Positions 47,726 through 60,700 of a stretch of DNA of 64,000 nucleotides are shown piece by piece (position 1 is the stretch's first letter; each line of letters begins with the position of its first letter). Below the pieces are notes generated by a model. The model saw nothing but the letters and a program-made list of their open reading frames with translations, had not been told where the DNA came from and ran no database searches. The stretch is from NCBI GenBank assembly GCA_019054805.1, contig JAHQIY010000001.1, positions 10,802,501 through 10,866,500 of the forward strand, in the 5' to 3' direction. Origin of the DNA: Brachionus manjavacas (lineage: Eukaryota; Rotifera; Eurotatoria; Ploima; Brachionidae). The position numbers and the translations under genes are program-made.

Positions 47726-48847
47726 CAAAGAATTCTATTTTTAATTCTAATACTAATAATAGTATAATTATTAAAAAGACAGATGCTTCTGTTTGATATG
47801 ATCAGAAAGATTGCAGCACTGTAATTTTCTAATTTTTAAAAATGTATTTTAATTTTTCATTAAGTCCAAAAAAAGCAGGTAATTAAAAACCGTATTGACA
47901 AATAGATATTTTTATGTTCAAATATTAACACTTGAAGACCTAATTTATTTTTACCTTTAAGATCCTAGAAGTCAAAAAAATTTCTTTTTTAAAATACAAT
48001 GAAAAAAGGAGATTTTTAGATTAAAATTTTCTTTTGGACATTTTAATCATGTAGAATTTATGCTATTAGTTCAAATTGTTCCAAAATTGCTGACTCAAAA
48101 GAAAAATTAACTGCAAAAGAATACAAATAAATACTTGACAAGACAAAACAACTTTTCGGGAATTTATGTTGATTTTTTTATGTTTTTTAATTAGTGATAA
48201 AATTAATTCTTAACAAAATTTTAATTATATTTTTCAAAATAAATTAGGGGAAAATAAATAAATTTTTAATTTAAAATTTTTATTTTAATGAATTATTTTT
48301 GAATACAAAATAAAGGGAAAATTTCTCAGCATTAGAATTAAAGATTGAAACGTTCAATTGAAAGAAAATTAGATGTTTTTAAACAAAAAAGGTTCATAAA
48401 ATTATATCTATTTTAGATATTTTTTCAATATTCTTTACAATGTTTTAAATTATTTTCTAATTTTTTAATTTTAAGACTCTAATGAGCTATAATGGTCAAA
48501 AGAAGTCGAAAAAAATTCTCGAGGCTTTGAATTTGTTTTGCTAAGAGAAAATTGAAATTGTTTTTTAAAATTAAGTTTTGTTTCAAATCAAAAACCAACT
48601 GTTTGCCTCTTAAAAACCTGAAATTTTGGAATAATATAAATGTTACATATTTTTGAAAATAACAATTATTAAATTTCAATTATTAGCTAACATTATAATA
48701 TAATTTCAAACAATTGAATGATTTGAGCATAATGAGTTAAGACCTATAAAATTTATTTTAAAAAGGAGAGAAATAAAATTAAAGATAAAATTTTTCAATT
48801 CACATTTTATTTAATCGGAACAAAAAGTAAATTTGCTTCAGCCATTT

Positions 48848-49565
48848 TCAAAAAACATGCAAAATCTTGTTTGAAGTAGTATGATTTTCGGCTCGGGATT
48901 TGGCGATTTCTGACAGCTGTTTGATTACAAAATTCTTTTGCTCTTCATCCAAGTTTATTACAGCTGTTTCAGAACTAACTTTTGAAATGGTGTCTTCACT
49001 TTGACTTTTCTGGCTCACAGAGTCTGTCAAATCATCATCGTCGTCCAAAAAATTTTCGTACATTTCATTCATATCATATTTAACAGGAGGATCTTTAAAA
49101 AAAATTTCAATAGAATAAAAAAAATAGTTGTCTTGGCTTAGTACTTGAAATTGGCTTGAAGCTTTTACGAAATAAAACTTGATTGTTTGACTCTGATCTC
49201 ACTACATCGGGTTCTGGTTCAGGGAGATAGATATTACGATTTAGTTTTGTTTTTGACGAGCTATTCAAGTCATCGGTTGGAACTCTATTCTTGGCCATTT
49301 TGTAGTTTGAAATGCGAATGTTTCCATTTGGTATTGAAATAAGTTTTGTGTATTCAGTGTCTTCAATCTTGTGAAAATTTTCAAAAGCATTTGGCATATC
49401 ATGGCACTCATTGAGAATTATTTTAATCTGGAAATTAGTTCCATATTTATTTGGATGCAAACGGCATTCAAGAGAATCGTTGCGAGGCGACACTTCCATT
49501 GAACTTTGGTTCATTGACGAGTACGGAATTCTGTATCGTTCAAAAGAGTTTCTTGAATCTTGCAT
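48848..49565 (-). CDS. Unrecognised acidic/serine-rich protein
   Basis: Two exons, 49145-49565 and 48848-49092, join in phase (KPIS then NPPVKYDMNEM) to 221 residues. The start MQDSRNSFERYRIPYSS lies nine bases after an acceptor-like cgttttag, so the 5' UTR may be spliced. The first half is mixed and partly beta-like (CRLHPNKYGTNFQIKIILNE, NGNIRISNYKMAKNR). The second half is acidic (ENFLDDDDDLTDSVSQKSQS) and ends in a predicted helix (EEQKNFVIKQLSEIAKSRAE). There is no signal peptide or membrane segment. I do not recognise the family. The exon join and compositional change make it a credible gene. Confidence 0.6.
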
Positions 49566-49592
49566 TCTTAGGCCTAAAACGAAGATGCTCAA

Positions 49593-51256
49593 GGTAAAAA
49601 ACTGTATTTTTTTAATTAAGCTTATTCAACTTGTTTCAAAATGATGGCTTTTTTTCTAGTAAAACATAATTTGCATGCTTTATGTATTGGCAGTAATTTT
49701 AGCCTGAATGTTTTTAAAAAAAACTAACAGACACCTTTGTTAGTCTTAAAAAAGTTTTGTGATTTCTTTTGAAAATATTAAATTTTCAAACCAGTGCCAA
49801 TAAAAAATAAAATTTCTTCTATTTAAGAATGTTCAGCTGTCACTCGAAATTTCAAGAAAATATTTTATTTTTTTATTTTTTTTTTCAATTTGTGAATAAA
49901 AACTTGAATTTATAATAAAAACCTCATTTATCTTGAATTAAACAATTAAAATGATTGATATAATACAGCAGTAGCTCCTTACCTTGTGCGAGTTTTCGAA
50001 AATTACTAAATCTATAAACCAAAAATCTTTAAAAATTGTTTTAGAAAAAGTGAACTTTTTTGGAAAACTTGTAAGACTTCAAAAATACCATCTAAGCAGA
50101 TTTAAATCTAAGTTGTTCTTAAAGTCACAAGTCCAACTCCAAATCATGAATTTGACTTGCTCGAAAAGTTTTGTAACTTGGTATTGTTACTTTATTTTTT
50201 GAATGAGACTAAAAATTCTGGTAACAAAAATTAATTAATTTTAACTTTTTTTTAATTTTAGATTTAAATGAAAAAAAAATTTCAAAAATGATTAAATTAA
50301 TTTAACACAAAACAAATAAAAGAAGTACTTACAAGAGTAAACAAAAATAAACCCTCTGGCCTATGAGTGTTAAAACCGACTTTATTCAAATAAAAAAAAA
50401 TCCCGACAGTAGCCAAACTTTAACATATTGGCAAAAATTCTTAAATTCAAGGTCCGACTTTAAATTTTGACTAGTTAAACATGGAATTTACGCAAGTTAG
50501 ATTTAAATATATTCATTTTTTATTAATTTAAAAAATAATTAGTTTTTGAGAGATAGTGAAACTTTTTTTTGGTTTTATCTCTTAATTTTTAAAAGAACGA
50601 TTTAAAAAAAATGAATTTTGATAAATAAACGTATTTCACGAAAAAGAAATTCAAGAATATCTTTCCAATTTTTTATGACTCCAAAATCTCTTTTCAAACA
50701 ATTAAGTTTAGAAAAATACTATTAATATAAAAAAAATTTTAAATCAACATTCCTTTTAAGGAAAATGGTGAAATTTAATTTGTAATTATAGGAATTGAAA
50801 ATTTGAAATAAAAAGATTACCTTTTTCTAAATTAGACTTGAATACAAAAGCATTTTGGAAACAAAAATAATGAAAATTCAAAAAAAGATTTATTTAAATG
50901 TCGGATACGAAAGCTTTACAAAGTATACTTAAAATTAATTTAGGGATTAATTTCATAAATTATAGAAGTGAAATTGATTTTTTAATAAATGTTTAAAAAG
51001 TAATTTAATATTATTTCTAAATTCATGTTACAACATCACGAACTCGCTTAATCTGACTTGGGACACAAAAAATTAAAACGTAAAATATATAGAAAATTTT
51101 GGTCAATTTTCAATATTTTTATTTAAAAAAATATATTTCGACCGACTAGTATTTATTTTTTCAGACTAAATCCCAAAACGCGTCAAATTTTTTTGTCAAA
51201 AATTTTTATTTAAAAAAAAATTATTTTTTTTATTTTAAATTTTCATTTCAATTGAG
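49593..51256. other. Intergenic, no supported gene
   Basis: AT-rich spacer. A patch at 50120-50160 (gtcacaagtccaactcc) resembles the end of the element at 52947-53329 and may be a fragment of the same family. Confidence 0.35.
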
Positions 51257-52303
51257 CTACATGTACGGCAGTTTGTGGTGTTTCAAACCAGGATGCCAAT
51301 CCGGATGAATTAAGAAATCGCCCCGAAATGGTCTTAAGAAATATTCTTATTAAATTAAAATAATTAAAAAAAAAACCTACTTTCTTGGATTATTAAAGGG
51401 TATTCCATGATCACCATTTTGATATTTTTCTTTATACATTCTTGTTTCTTCGTAGAGATAAGGGTTAGTTTGGTTTGATTGAAGCTGAAGGAGTCTATTT
51501 GTTCTTGGACGAGAATCAAAATCCAAATTAGTCTCAGATCGAAATAACTTTTAATTGTATGAAGTTATGTATAAATAAAAAAAAGTTAAAAAAATACTTT
51601 ATTTCCATCAGTTTGAAAATGACTCATCACATTTCGGCTCATACCAACTTTTGCATTATTTGATTCGGTATCTACACCCAAGTTTTTTAGTCTATTTTCT
51701 TCAAATTCAATCTCTGTTTTTGATAATGAATTCAAATAGTGCTGAAAAAAATACTTCAAAATAAATAAAAGTAAAAATTTGAACTTACATTGGCATTTGG
51801 ATATACGCGCACAGAAGGGGCTCTAGGTCTACTTGTGGCTGAGCCAATAAATTGAGCATCTAAAATAATGTAATGTAAAATTTTATCTCAGTCATTATTA
51901 TTTTTACCCTCTTTTGTTTCTGCTTGAGTCTCTTCTGGTTCATTGAAATAACCGGGTAAATTTTTAAGTCGAGCAGACAGAAAAATTCTAAAAATTTGAT
52001 TTAAAATTAATAAAAAATTTTCTATTAGATAATTTACAATTTTGGATGAGGATTGTTTCGTCTACTAGGTGAACTTGGGCGAAGCTCTGCTTTTTCTTTT
52101 ATTCGAGGTTCATTAAAATACCATCCATAGGTGGTCAAGGAGTTGTCTTTTAATGACCAAACATCTCTAGATCTAGACTTGATATCCTCAAGTTCTTGTT
52201 TTTCAAAAACAGGGCGTTTAGGATGCCCTGTTGGATTTTGAATAGCAGAATTGAATTGAGAAACAATATTCTTGTAGCCCGGATTAACATGTCCAGTTGC
52301 CAT
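51257..52303 (-). CDS. Unrecognised Tyr/Pro/Asn-rich protein, possibly ciliary
   Basis: Six short exons join in phase: 52038-52303, 51908-51987, 51789-51859, 51598-51741, 51381-51547 and 51257-51332, giving 267 residues. It begins MATGHVNPGYKNIVSQFNSA. The motif YFNEP occurs twice (YGWYFNEPRIKE and LPGYFNEPEETQ). Other blocks are LEDIKSRSRDVWSLKDNS, ENRLKNLGVDTESNNAKVGM, QTNPYLYEETRMYKEKY and, at the C-terminus, GDFLIHPDWHPGLKHHK. There is no signal peptide or membrane helix. Short proteins with scattered aromatic/proline motifs and many small exons are common among axonemal microtubule inner proteins, and a ciliated animal would fit; this is a weak inference. The family itself I do not recognise. 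All six joins keep phase, so the gene model is solid. Confidence 0.72.
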
Positions 52304-52946
52304 TGTGCTTAATAGATCTAAATAAATTTTTTATTAACATAAATTTTTAAAAAAAAAGTTTCATAAAAAGAAAAAAACTTCAAAACAACAAGTAAATCTT
52401 ATATCTTACATTGCCATGGAAATTTTTGTGTTCAATCGGATTTATTTGTTATATAAAAAAAGAGAAAAGTATACTTGACTTAAAGTATTCAAATGAAGCT
52501 ATTACTAGTTTTTCTAATTGAGTTAATACATTCAAGTGCAGTTATTTAAAAAAAATTAATGGTTTATATTAAGTTTTAGTAAATTTGCTTAAGAAAATTT
52601 TAAAAGGTTTGAAAGATTTATTTTGAAAACAATGGAACAATGGGAAAAATAGAACGTTAATGTTTATTTTTTTGAAATTATTAAATAATCAAACATTTTT
52701 TTGGAATAATATTGATTAAAAAAAAATTATAGAAGAGGTGATCTAAATTTTTATTATTAAAATAAGAACAAAGTGTTGCAGGATGAATCGGCCATTTAAA
52801 AGACAAAAAATTAAAAAAAAGCGAACATATTTTTAAAAAAATAATTTAGTTAAGCATCAGGAGTTTAATTTGCTGTCAGTTTGAATGTAGCTAAAATTTG
52901 TAGATCTATCTTTTTTTTGTGTTTTAAAATTTTTCTGAATTAAAAG
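52304..52946. other. Intergenic, 5' flank of the preceding minus-strand gene
   Basis: AT-rich; no gene or clear promoter element recognised. Confidence 0.35.
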
Positions 52947-53329
52947 CAGGGTTGTTTAAAAGTCACAAGTCTCAAGTCAAGTCGAAGTCCGGACTTTTTT
53001 TTTCAAAAGTCTGAGTAATTTTTTTTTCATGATGAATATAATAACTAGCAAAAATTCTTTAAGTATTTTAAAATAATAAAATTGTCTTAATCTTGATGAC
53101 TCCGACTGGTCAATTTCTTCTCCCGTTTTAAAAATTATTCAAATAAATCATCCTATTTTTCCATGAAGAGTAATTATTCACGAATTTTTCACGTTCATGA
53201 TAATTTTGCGCTCCCAGGTGGTTATAATGGAAGCCAAGCGAGTATTGGACTTTTTTTTAAAACAATTAAAAAATGTCCGGACTTATATAAACCATTAATT
53301 CTTTAATTTAGGACTTTTAAACAACACTG
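52947..53329. mobile_element. MITE with cagggttgtttaaaagtc ends
   Basis: The left end cagggttgtttaaaagtc and the right end, reverse-complemented, cagtgttgtttaaaagtc differ at one of 18 bases. Inside, tgtccggac/gtccggac motifs and several caagtc repeats occur near both ends. Cag-initial termini with a gtg core are common in hAT elements. The flanking 8-mers attaaaag and atgaaggt agree only partly, so the target duplication is not proven. The 383-bp interior has no coding potential. Confidence 0.65.
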
Positions 53330-54094
53330 ATGAAGGTAAATTTTTTTTGTGATATGAAATTACCTAGATTGGTCATTAGTTAAGTAACAGAAGTAAAATT
53401 AGCTTTCACTTATTGACCGGTTCGCAATATAATTTTATCTGAAAGTTCTATCTTCTTTTCTCCTTTACTTTTTTTAATTAATTTAATTAAATAATTTTGT
53501 AATTAAATTATTTTTGCTTATATTCCATTTCCTTTACCTAAACAATTTTCAATTTTTGACACATTCAAAAAAATCTTCAACACATCAAAATATTAGAACC
53601 TAAAATATGACTCCAGATCAAATAAGATTGAAAGAATACAATCCGGTAAAACTAAAAAAAAATTTGCTGATAAATTGATTATTTTTAATTAAAACGAATG
53701 TCTATTTTTAACAAAAAATTAAAATATTTTTTTTCTTATCAAGCCATATATTAAGAAAAAAATAAATTTCTATTAAATTAATTATCTTAAATAAAATCAA
53801 AATTGAAAACTAAAATTAGCAAATGTATTAAATCAAGTCATTTTGGTGGTTCGATATTAGATTTTCTCTTGATAATTAAAAATATCTTGAAAATGTTAGT
53901 TCAATACTTTAAATTGTTAATTAAAAATACGACACGCAAAAACAAAGTCAAAAGCCTAAAAATTAATTAATTTGGATAAATGAAAGGTGTGCACCAAATG
54001 GCTACTATTACGAGTAGACGGATTTCTTAATCTATAAATACTTGAAAACTTTTGATATCTTATCACCAAGTTTAAAATATTTTCAAATATCCAA
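53330..54094. other. Intergenic, upstream of the chitinase
   Basis: AT-rich. A short ATG-led frame at 53608 (MTPDQIRLKEYNP, followed by gtaaaa) looks like a first exon, but I could not connect it to anything. No other feature is supported. Confidence 0.3.
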
Positions 54095-56603
54095 ATGGCA
54101 ATTAAAATCAAATTAAATATTGGCTTAATATTGTTTCTGAACGTAATTGGATGTATGGCAAATTACAAAAAAATATGGTATTTTTTTTTAATTTAAAACA
54201 TGAATCATTTTTTGTTTCTAAGCTATTTCACAAATTGGGCACAATTTCGCCCAACTGGGACCGAGTTTCTTCCTGAAGATATTGATCCAAAACTTTGTAC
54301 TCACGTAATTTATGCGTTTGCAAAAATTGAAAATTTTACATTGGCAAACACTGAGCCTAATGATGTCGGTATCGATAATGGACCTGGGTTATATGAAAGA
54401 ATAATGGTTTTAAAGTTAATTAATCCATCTTTGAAAATAATGCTCGGGATTGGTGGTTGGGCTCAAGGAACCAGTGGATTTGAAACTGGTAAGGCTATCT
54501 CTTTTAGAAATTAAATGAAATTTAATTAGAAAAAAATAAAAGTTGTGCAAAATGATGAATTAATGGAGAAATTTGCAAAAAATTCGGTAAATTTTTTGAG
54601 AAAATGGAAATTCGATGGACTAGGTAATAAATAAATTAGCTATTTAAAAATTTATTTTTTTTTTATAGATGTTGATTGGGAGTATCCATTGGTAAAAAAA
54701 ACAGAATTCACCAAATTAATAGAAGTAATATTTACATTTAAAATTTTTTGATATAAATCAGATTATTTTTGTTCTAATAGAATAAATTATTTATTGAAAT
54801 AAAAGTAAAGATAGAGAACAAAAAAAAAATTGGATATATTTTTGCTTTTTAATTTTTTGGTCGACTTTTTTCCAAATTTTTACTTTCAAAATTTATAAAG
54901 GAATTGAGGATCGCTTTTGATACCGATTTGTTATCAAGTGGAAACCGTCTTCAACTATCCATTGCTGTTTCTGCAGGCCAAGCTACAATCGACATATCCT
55001 ATGATATTGAAAAAATTAGTCAATACGTAGATTTTATTAATCTGGTAGCTTACGATGTAAGTTTATTTATTTATTGTTTCTCACTGATTTATTAAAATTT
55101 TAAGTTTCATGAATCGTGGAGTACTAATACAGGGTTTCATTCTGCGTTGTATCCGAAAAAAGATGATATTAGAAATACTTTTAATGTGGTAAATAGTTTT
55201 CCAATAGAAAATTAAAATTTCAAAATTAATTTTTAATCAAGAATTGGGCTGTAAATAATTTGATCAAGAAAGGTTGTCCTAGAAAAAAACTGGTTCTAGG
55301 TCTTGCTTTTTACGGTAGAGGATTTACGTTAAGGAATAAAAAAAAATTTCAAGTTGGTTCTCCTTCAAAAGGAATCTCAAAACCCGGCCAATATACTAAA
55401 GAAGCTGGAGTCTTGTCTTATTTTGAAGTAACTATCTCAGAAAAAAATTTTAAATATAGAATTTTTGAATTTCTTATTTAGATTTGTCAAATTATCAGTG
55501 AAAATAATTTAGTTGAAGTAATTCACCCAGAGCAAAAAGTGGTAGGGTTAAAATTCGGTGATCAATGGATCGGATATGAAAATGAAGAATCAATTTCTTT
55601 AAAAGCGAATTTTATAAAAGAAAACTGTCTCGGAGGAGCTATGATTTGGACAGTACGAATTTTTTTTATTTAAATGAATTACATTTTTTATTTTTAAGGT
55701 CGATTTTGATGACTTTAGAGGAAATTTTTGTAATAGAGGAACTTATCCATTGCTGAATATAATCAATCGAGTTCTAAACGAAACTCGATGCGCTTATACA
55801 GCTAACCATCCGGAGACAACTCAATCATTCACTTCATCTTCAGTTTCAATTTATCAGACTACTCAATCGGCAACAACTAAATACTCTACAACTACCACTA
55901 AATCAAAATCACAATGTAAGTTTTAAAAAGTTTTTTCCATTACTTCTTAATTTTTTTTCAAAGATTTATGTTCTGGTAGTGAGTTTCTTGGGAGCCCGAG
56001 TGGATGTGAATATTTCAGAGTATGTATTAAAGGGTTTTCGTCATCTGTAGCCACAATTAGATGCCCTGATCGACATTGGTTTGATACCAGAGCTCAATCT
56101 TGCACCATTATTAAGCCAGTAAATTTACTGAAGATAATTTTTTAAATCAAAAACTAAAATTAAATTTTTTAAAGAGCTATTGTGCAGATCAGTACAAAAA
56201 ATCAACGATTACTACCAAAAAAACAGACTCTACCAATTCGATTCACATATTTACCTGTCCTGAACCGTCCGGTTTATTTGTTAATAGTGGAGATCCAAGA
56301 AAATTTTGGCATTGCTCAAATAATTTTCCTTTTGAAAAAGAATGTCCAAGCAAATTGATTTTTGACAACAAGTTAAAAATTTGTGGAACTTATTCTAAAT
56401 TTTCTGATAAAGCCAATACAAATGTTAATAATTTCCTATGTCCTAAAGCAAACGGGTTGTTTAAGGATCCAAATAGTTCTAATAAATTTTGGCATTGCAG
56501 CAATAGACAAGCTACCCTTAAAGCGTGTCCAGGTAATCTATATTTCAATGAAATGATAAATGTTTGCGATATTCAAGAACCAAGTATGGAAATGTCTTTA
56601 TAA
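54095..56603 (+). CDS. Secreted GH18 chitinase with chitin-binding (peritrophin-A) domains
   Basis: Endochitinase, cutting beta-1,4 GlcNAc bonds of chitin outside the cell. Eleven exons join in phase: 54095-54177, 54223-54488, 54543-54623, 54669-54724, 54901-55056, 55105-55188, 55242-55427, 55482-55652, 55699-55915, 55964-56118 and 56175-56603, about 627 residues. Residues 1-22 are a signal peptide. The GH18 barrel starts at CYFTNWAQFRP and contains KIMLGIGGWAQG, the catalytic DGLDVDWEYP with Glu148, LGLAFYGRGFT, and IWTVDFDDFRG near the end. A Thr/Ser-rich linker (TTQSFTSSS) leads to three CBM14-type modules (LCSGSEFLGSPSGCEYFRVC; CPEPSGLF with FWHCS; CPKANGLF with FWHCS). Such enzymes act in cuticle, egg-shell or trophi turnover or in digestion. 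The stretch after WEYP is short (LVKKTEFTKLIE), so one loop is trimmed. Confidence 0.95.
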
Positions 56604-57727
56604 TTAAACATTTTTTAATTAGAAAAAATGTTGGATGAATATTTAATTATGTCTGAAGAAGCAAATTTTCTAAATTTTTTTCTTAAAAAAATAAAAGTTT
56701 AACAGAATTAGACATTTTTTTATTTTTAAAGTTTATCACTTTTTTAAATACCGCTTATCTTATTTGAAAATTAAGGAAACTTTTTGAAAAGATTCTTGCT
56801 AAAAGTTTTAATGCGTTTGCATTCACGCTTGGCAACCCTGCTTGGCAAAAATTGGTTAATTTGAGTGAATTAAAGAATGTAGGTGTCTAATTTATTCATT
56901 CTAAATGATTTTTTAACCAAATAATGAAATGTTTGCTAGTGAATAACTTAACTGGTAAAATTTTGCTGAATATGTAAATTCATAGAAATTATTTTTAAAA
57001 TAATTTTAAGAATCTTTTAGTCGGTAATTTAAAATTCGCTAAGAAAATGACAAAATTTCATTTTAAAGCTAGAAAAAAAATACATAACTACAAAATAAAA
57101 TTATAATAATATGAAATTTTTTTTTCAAAAAGCTCTTCTCTGCGAGCTTATTTGGATGTGTTCAAAATTTGATTTCGGCAAAAATCAATTTTCGCTTTTT
57201 TTTTAATTAAATTTAATTTTTTGTCATAAAGATGAAGCCAAAAATCGTAATCGTCACCAAAAACTTAGAATTCAAAAAGGAGTCATGTTCAAACCATGAT
57301 TAAAGCTGTGCGATCGTACGATACTTGCTTAATTTGTTAATTAGTCTAAAACAACAATTATTTATTTATTTATTTTCTGTCATAGCGACCCTAGGTAAAT
57401 TTAATAATAAAATCAAAATTTTAAGAAAAAAATTTAAGTTTAAGTTAAACCAGTTTTAGTTATCTTAATTTTCAAATTATCTGATATGAACATTGTATGC
57501 ATGCAAACACAGTGTCAATTTTTATTGAGTAATTTTATTTTCTAGGATCAAAATTATTTTAGTAATAGCATCTATAATTAACTTTGGGTAAAAATTTTAT
57601 TCTATGGAAAATTTTTGTCATTCAATTTACGCAGAATTGCTTTAAAATTATTTTAATTTCGAAGATTTTTAGATACATTTTATTTAATGGATAAATTATT
57701 CATCTAAAAAAATAGAAATTTTGCGTA
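56604..57727. other. Intergenic between chitinase and NIPA genes
   Basis: AT-rich. On the minus strand 57355-57395 reads cctagggtcgctatgacag followed by (AAAT)n, which again looks like a LINE 3' tail. No gene is supported. Confidence 0.35.
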
Positions 57728-60700
57728 ATGAGTTCGCTGAACATAACTCATAATGTGTTAAAATTATCCAACATCAGCCGTAGGCCGCTCTCCATCAGCA
57801 AGCCACTTCACGGATCTAGAGACTTTTATATTGGACTCACTCTAGCGATGCTATCAAGTTTTTTTATAGGTTCAAGTTTTATTTTGAAAAAAAAAGGTCT
57901 ACTCAAGCTTTGTGGAAGCATGACCATTTCACCAAACAAAAGAGCAGGTAATTTTAATTATCAAGAATTTTACTCAAATAACTTTTGAAATTTTAAAGGT
58001 CAAGGAGGATATGGCTATTTGAAAGAGTGGATATGGTGGTCGGGTTTTTTGACAAGTACTAATTTTCAAAAAATTTTTTTTTTAATTTTATCAAATTAAG
58101 TGGGATTTGGAGAATTATGCAATTTTGCCGCTTATGGATTTGTACCGGCAACTCTCGTTACTCCGCTAGGTGCTTTAAGCGTTTTGATAAGCGCTGTTAT
58201 GTCAGCGTACTTTTTAAATGAAAAGCTGAATTTAATTGGCAAAATAGGATGCATTCTGACAGCAATAGGCTCTACTGTTATGGTAATTCATGCGCCTAAA
58301 GAAGGCGAAATAAAAACAGTCCAAGAATTGATTTTTCGTATCCAAGATAAAGGTAATTTTAATTTTATTTTAAATTTATTTCTCTATTATTATGTGAATA
58401 CGGCTCAAGTCAATAATTTAATATTACTGGGAAATTTTTAATTTCTAATTTTTTAGAAACTATTCAGTAAAATTTGTTTCTAGGTTATTATTTGTTTTAG
58501 TTGTAAGTCTAGTACTCGAAAATAATTTCATCTTAATTTTTTGATTAGTTTTTGAGACTAACTTTAATTATTTACTTATTTGTAAACTGAATTAAGGAAT
58601 AAACTCTTTTAGACCTGTTGATTAAAATAAAACAAAACTTTTTAATTATTCTATAATTTTTATTAGGTCAGCTGTTTAACTCCTTAAAAAATCGTATAAA
58701 TATTTCAAAAAAATAAGATACAAAAAAGGAGTAAAAATAAATTATTTGAGATAGTGAAAAATACTAGATGTTTAAATATGACACGATTCAAGAAAGAACT
58801 CCACCAGTCTGGTCACCGATGGAACATAAATACTCAGTCTTGCACTCGTTTTTAAAGGCCTATATTAACTTGGAAAATTTTTGAATTTATGAACAAAGTG
58901 ATATTAGGTTATAGAAATTGAGTAAAAAACACTTTAAAAGGTTAATTCAGAAAACTAAGAGTTCAAATCCATTCATTTTATTTTGGATTGCATAATTTTT
59001 TAAATAAAAGGCTTAAAGCATTTAAAAAAAAAAAACAATTTTAAAACTATTTCGACAAAAAATCTTATTAGGTTGTAGGCATTAAAATATTTTAACAAAA
59101 TAACAATTAATTATCATATTAAATGTTGATTTTATTAAAAAATTTTAATTAGTTATTGAGTAAAAGGTAAACAAATAAGAATACGTCCTTACAATAGCAT
59201 GATCACATTTAGGAAAAGCTTTTATTTTTACATCAAATTTGAAAAATTTAAATTTAAATTTAAATATTAGAAGACAAAGAAAATTAAATAATTTCAAATT
59301 TAAAACTCTAGTCATACAATAATTTTTTTGACAATTTTGTTTTATCACGAAAAAACAAAACCAATTGAAGTGGAAAAAGTCGTATGACACATTTAAATTT
59401 AAAAAAATAGCTATAAAAATAAATTTATATACAATTATCCTCATGATTTTAAATCATAATTTTTTAATATGTAAATGTTTTATAAGTTTATAATGAATTA
59501 AAGTTGCGTATTGAATTAAAGACTATTAAGTAAATAATATGTTTGAAATATTTGAAGTTTTGATCATAACCTGTTTATTATTTATACAGTATGTTGCAAA
59601 AGTTTAGAAATTTTTTTTTTTCGTTAACAAAAGAATTGTTTTTGCGTTTATAATAGGCGGGAAAATAATTTTTATTTGTCATCAATCCAAGATCATAATA
59701 TCAAAAAAAAAATTAAGTGAAAAAAAAATCCCAAAAAAAAAATACAAAAGAAAAAATGGATACAATAAATTAAAAAAAAAAAAGTTCCATAAAGACAATT
59801 ATAAAAAGATTAAAAACCGAAAAAATAAGATGAATTGTGTTAGTACTTTATTTTTTAATTTAATTAAATAGTTTGAGGGTAATCCTCAAGCTGTGGAGAA
59901 TGGGCACTACCCTTCTTTACAGCCTAACGATTTTATACAAAAAGAAATTAAATAGAAGTAAATTGCGAGTAAATTAGACAAAAATAAAAAAATAAAAAAA
60001 GATAAAAATTAAAAAAAATAAAATTTCATGTTCCTTCTTGAAACATGTTCCTGACGAATGAGGTTGAAATACAAAGATTTAAACTTTGTTTCTATTTGTG
60101 TTAGTACTTTAAAAGTCATATAAAAACTTGAAAATGAAATCAAAAATTTGAAACGATTTAGATCATAAGTGAATTCAATTTTTATATATTGATAAATAAT
60201 TAGACCTCCTTGATGGAAATACCTGGTTTGATGCTCCTTAAAATTATACAGTCCAGGCATTTTAAAAAGAGAAAATTTAGTTTATTTTGTCTTATCAATT
60301 TTTCGATATAGATTAAGTTTGAAAAATAAAATAAAAAAAAGATTTTTCCTTACTTTTAACTGGATTGATGATTTTTACCCTTCCTTAATACTTAAAAAAT
60401 ACTAGAATTAATAAAAATATTTAATAGTGAATATCTCTAAATCCTGACTATTCGACCATTTAAAGAAGAATTTAAAAACATTGAATTACATTTTGAAATT
60501 TTAATTAAAATTCAACAATTTTATTTAATATTCTTGTTTATAAATTTTTTTCTTTTAAAGAATTCGTCTCATTTTCAATTTTATGTGTAATTGCACTTCT
60601 CATTTTGATTTTTTATGTGGCACCAAAATATGGTCATACAAATGTATTTGTATATATTTTAATTTGTTCAATATTGGGTGCTTTTACAGTAATGTCATGC

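Larger units (their letters stand above)
46136..48847. other. Intergenic with transposon fragments
   Basis: Contains the Tc1/mariner fragment at 47033-47187 and the microsatellite-tailed fragment at 47613-47725. At 46740-46860 a plus frame reads IDVLRKIGPTSANEPLDLSV after a possible acceptor (ttttcacag); no partner exon was found. The tcaagtcacaggtcttaagt patch at 46586-46605 resembles part of the element at 52947-53329. Confidence 0.4.

Noticed and set aside
53608..53646. First-exon-like ATG frame MTPDQIRLKEYNP followed by gtaaaa
   Set aside because: The only nearby acceptor leads to a stop after about ten codons, and nothing supports a gene.
54692..54900. Possible intron starting at the first gt after WEYPL in the chitinase
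   Set aside because: Reading on to the donor at 54725 gives KKTEFTKLIE joined to ELRIAF, which matches the GH18 fold better.
59145..59444. Phe/Lys-rich minus-strand frame inside NIPA intron 3
   Set aside because: Composition is that of random AT-rich DNA; no conserved motif or splice signals.
59590..59620. Tc1-like terminal sequence (cagtatgttgcaaaagttta) in NIPA intron 3
   Set aside because: Resembles mariner-type ends, but no matching inverted end was found within the intron.
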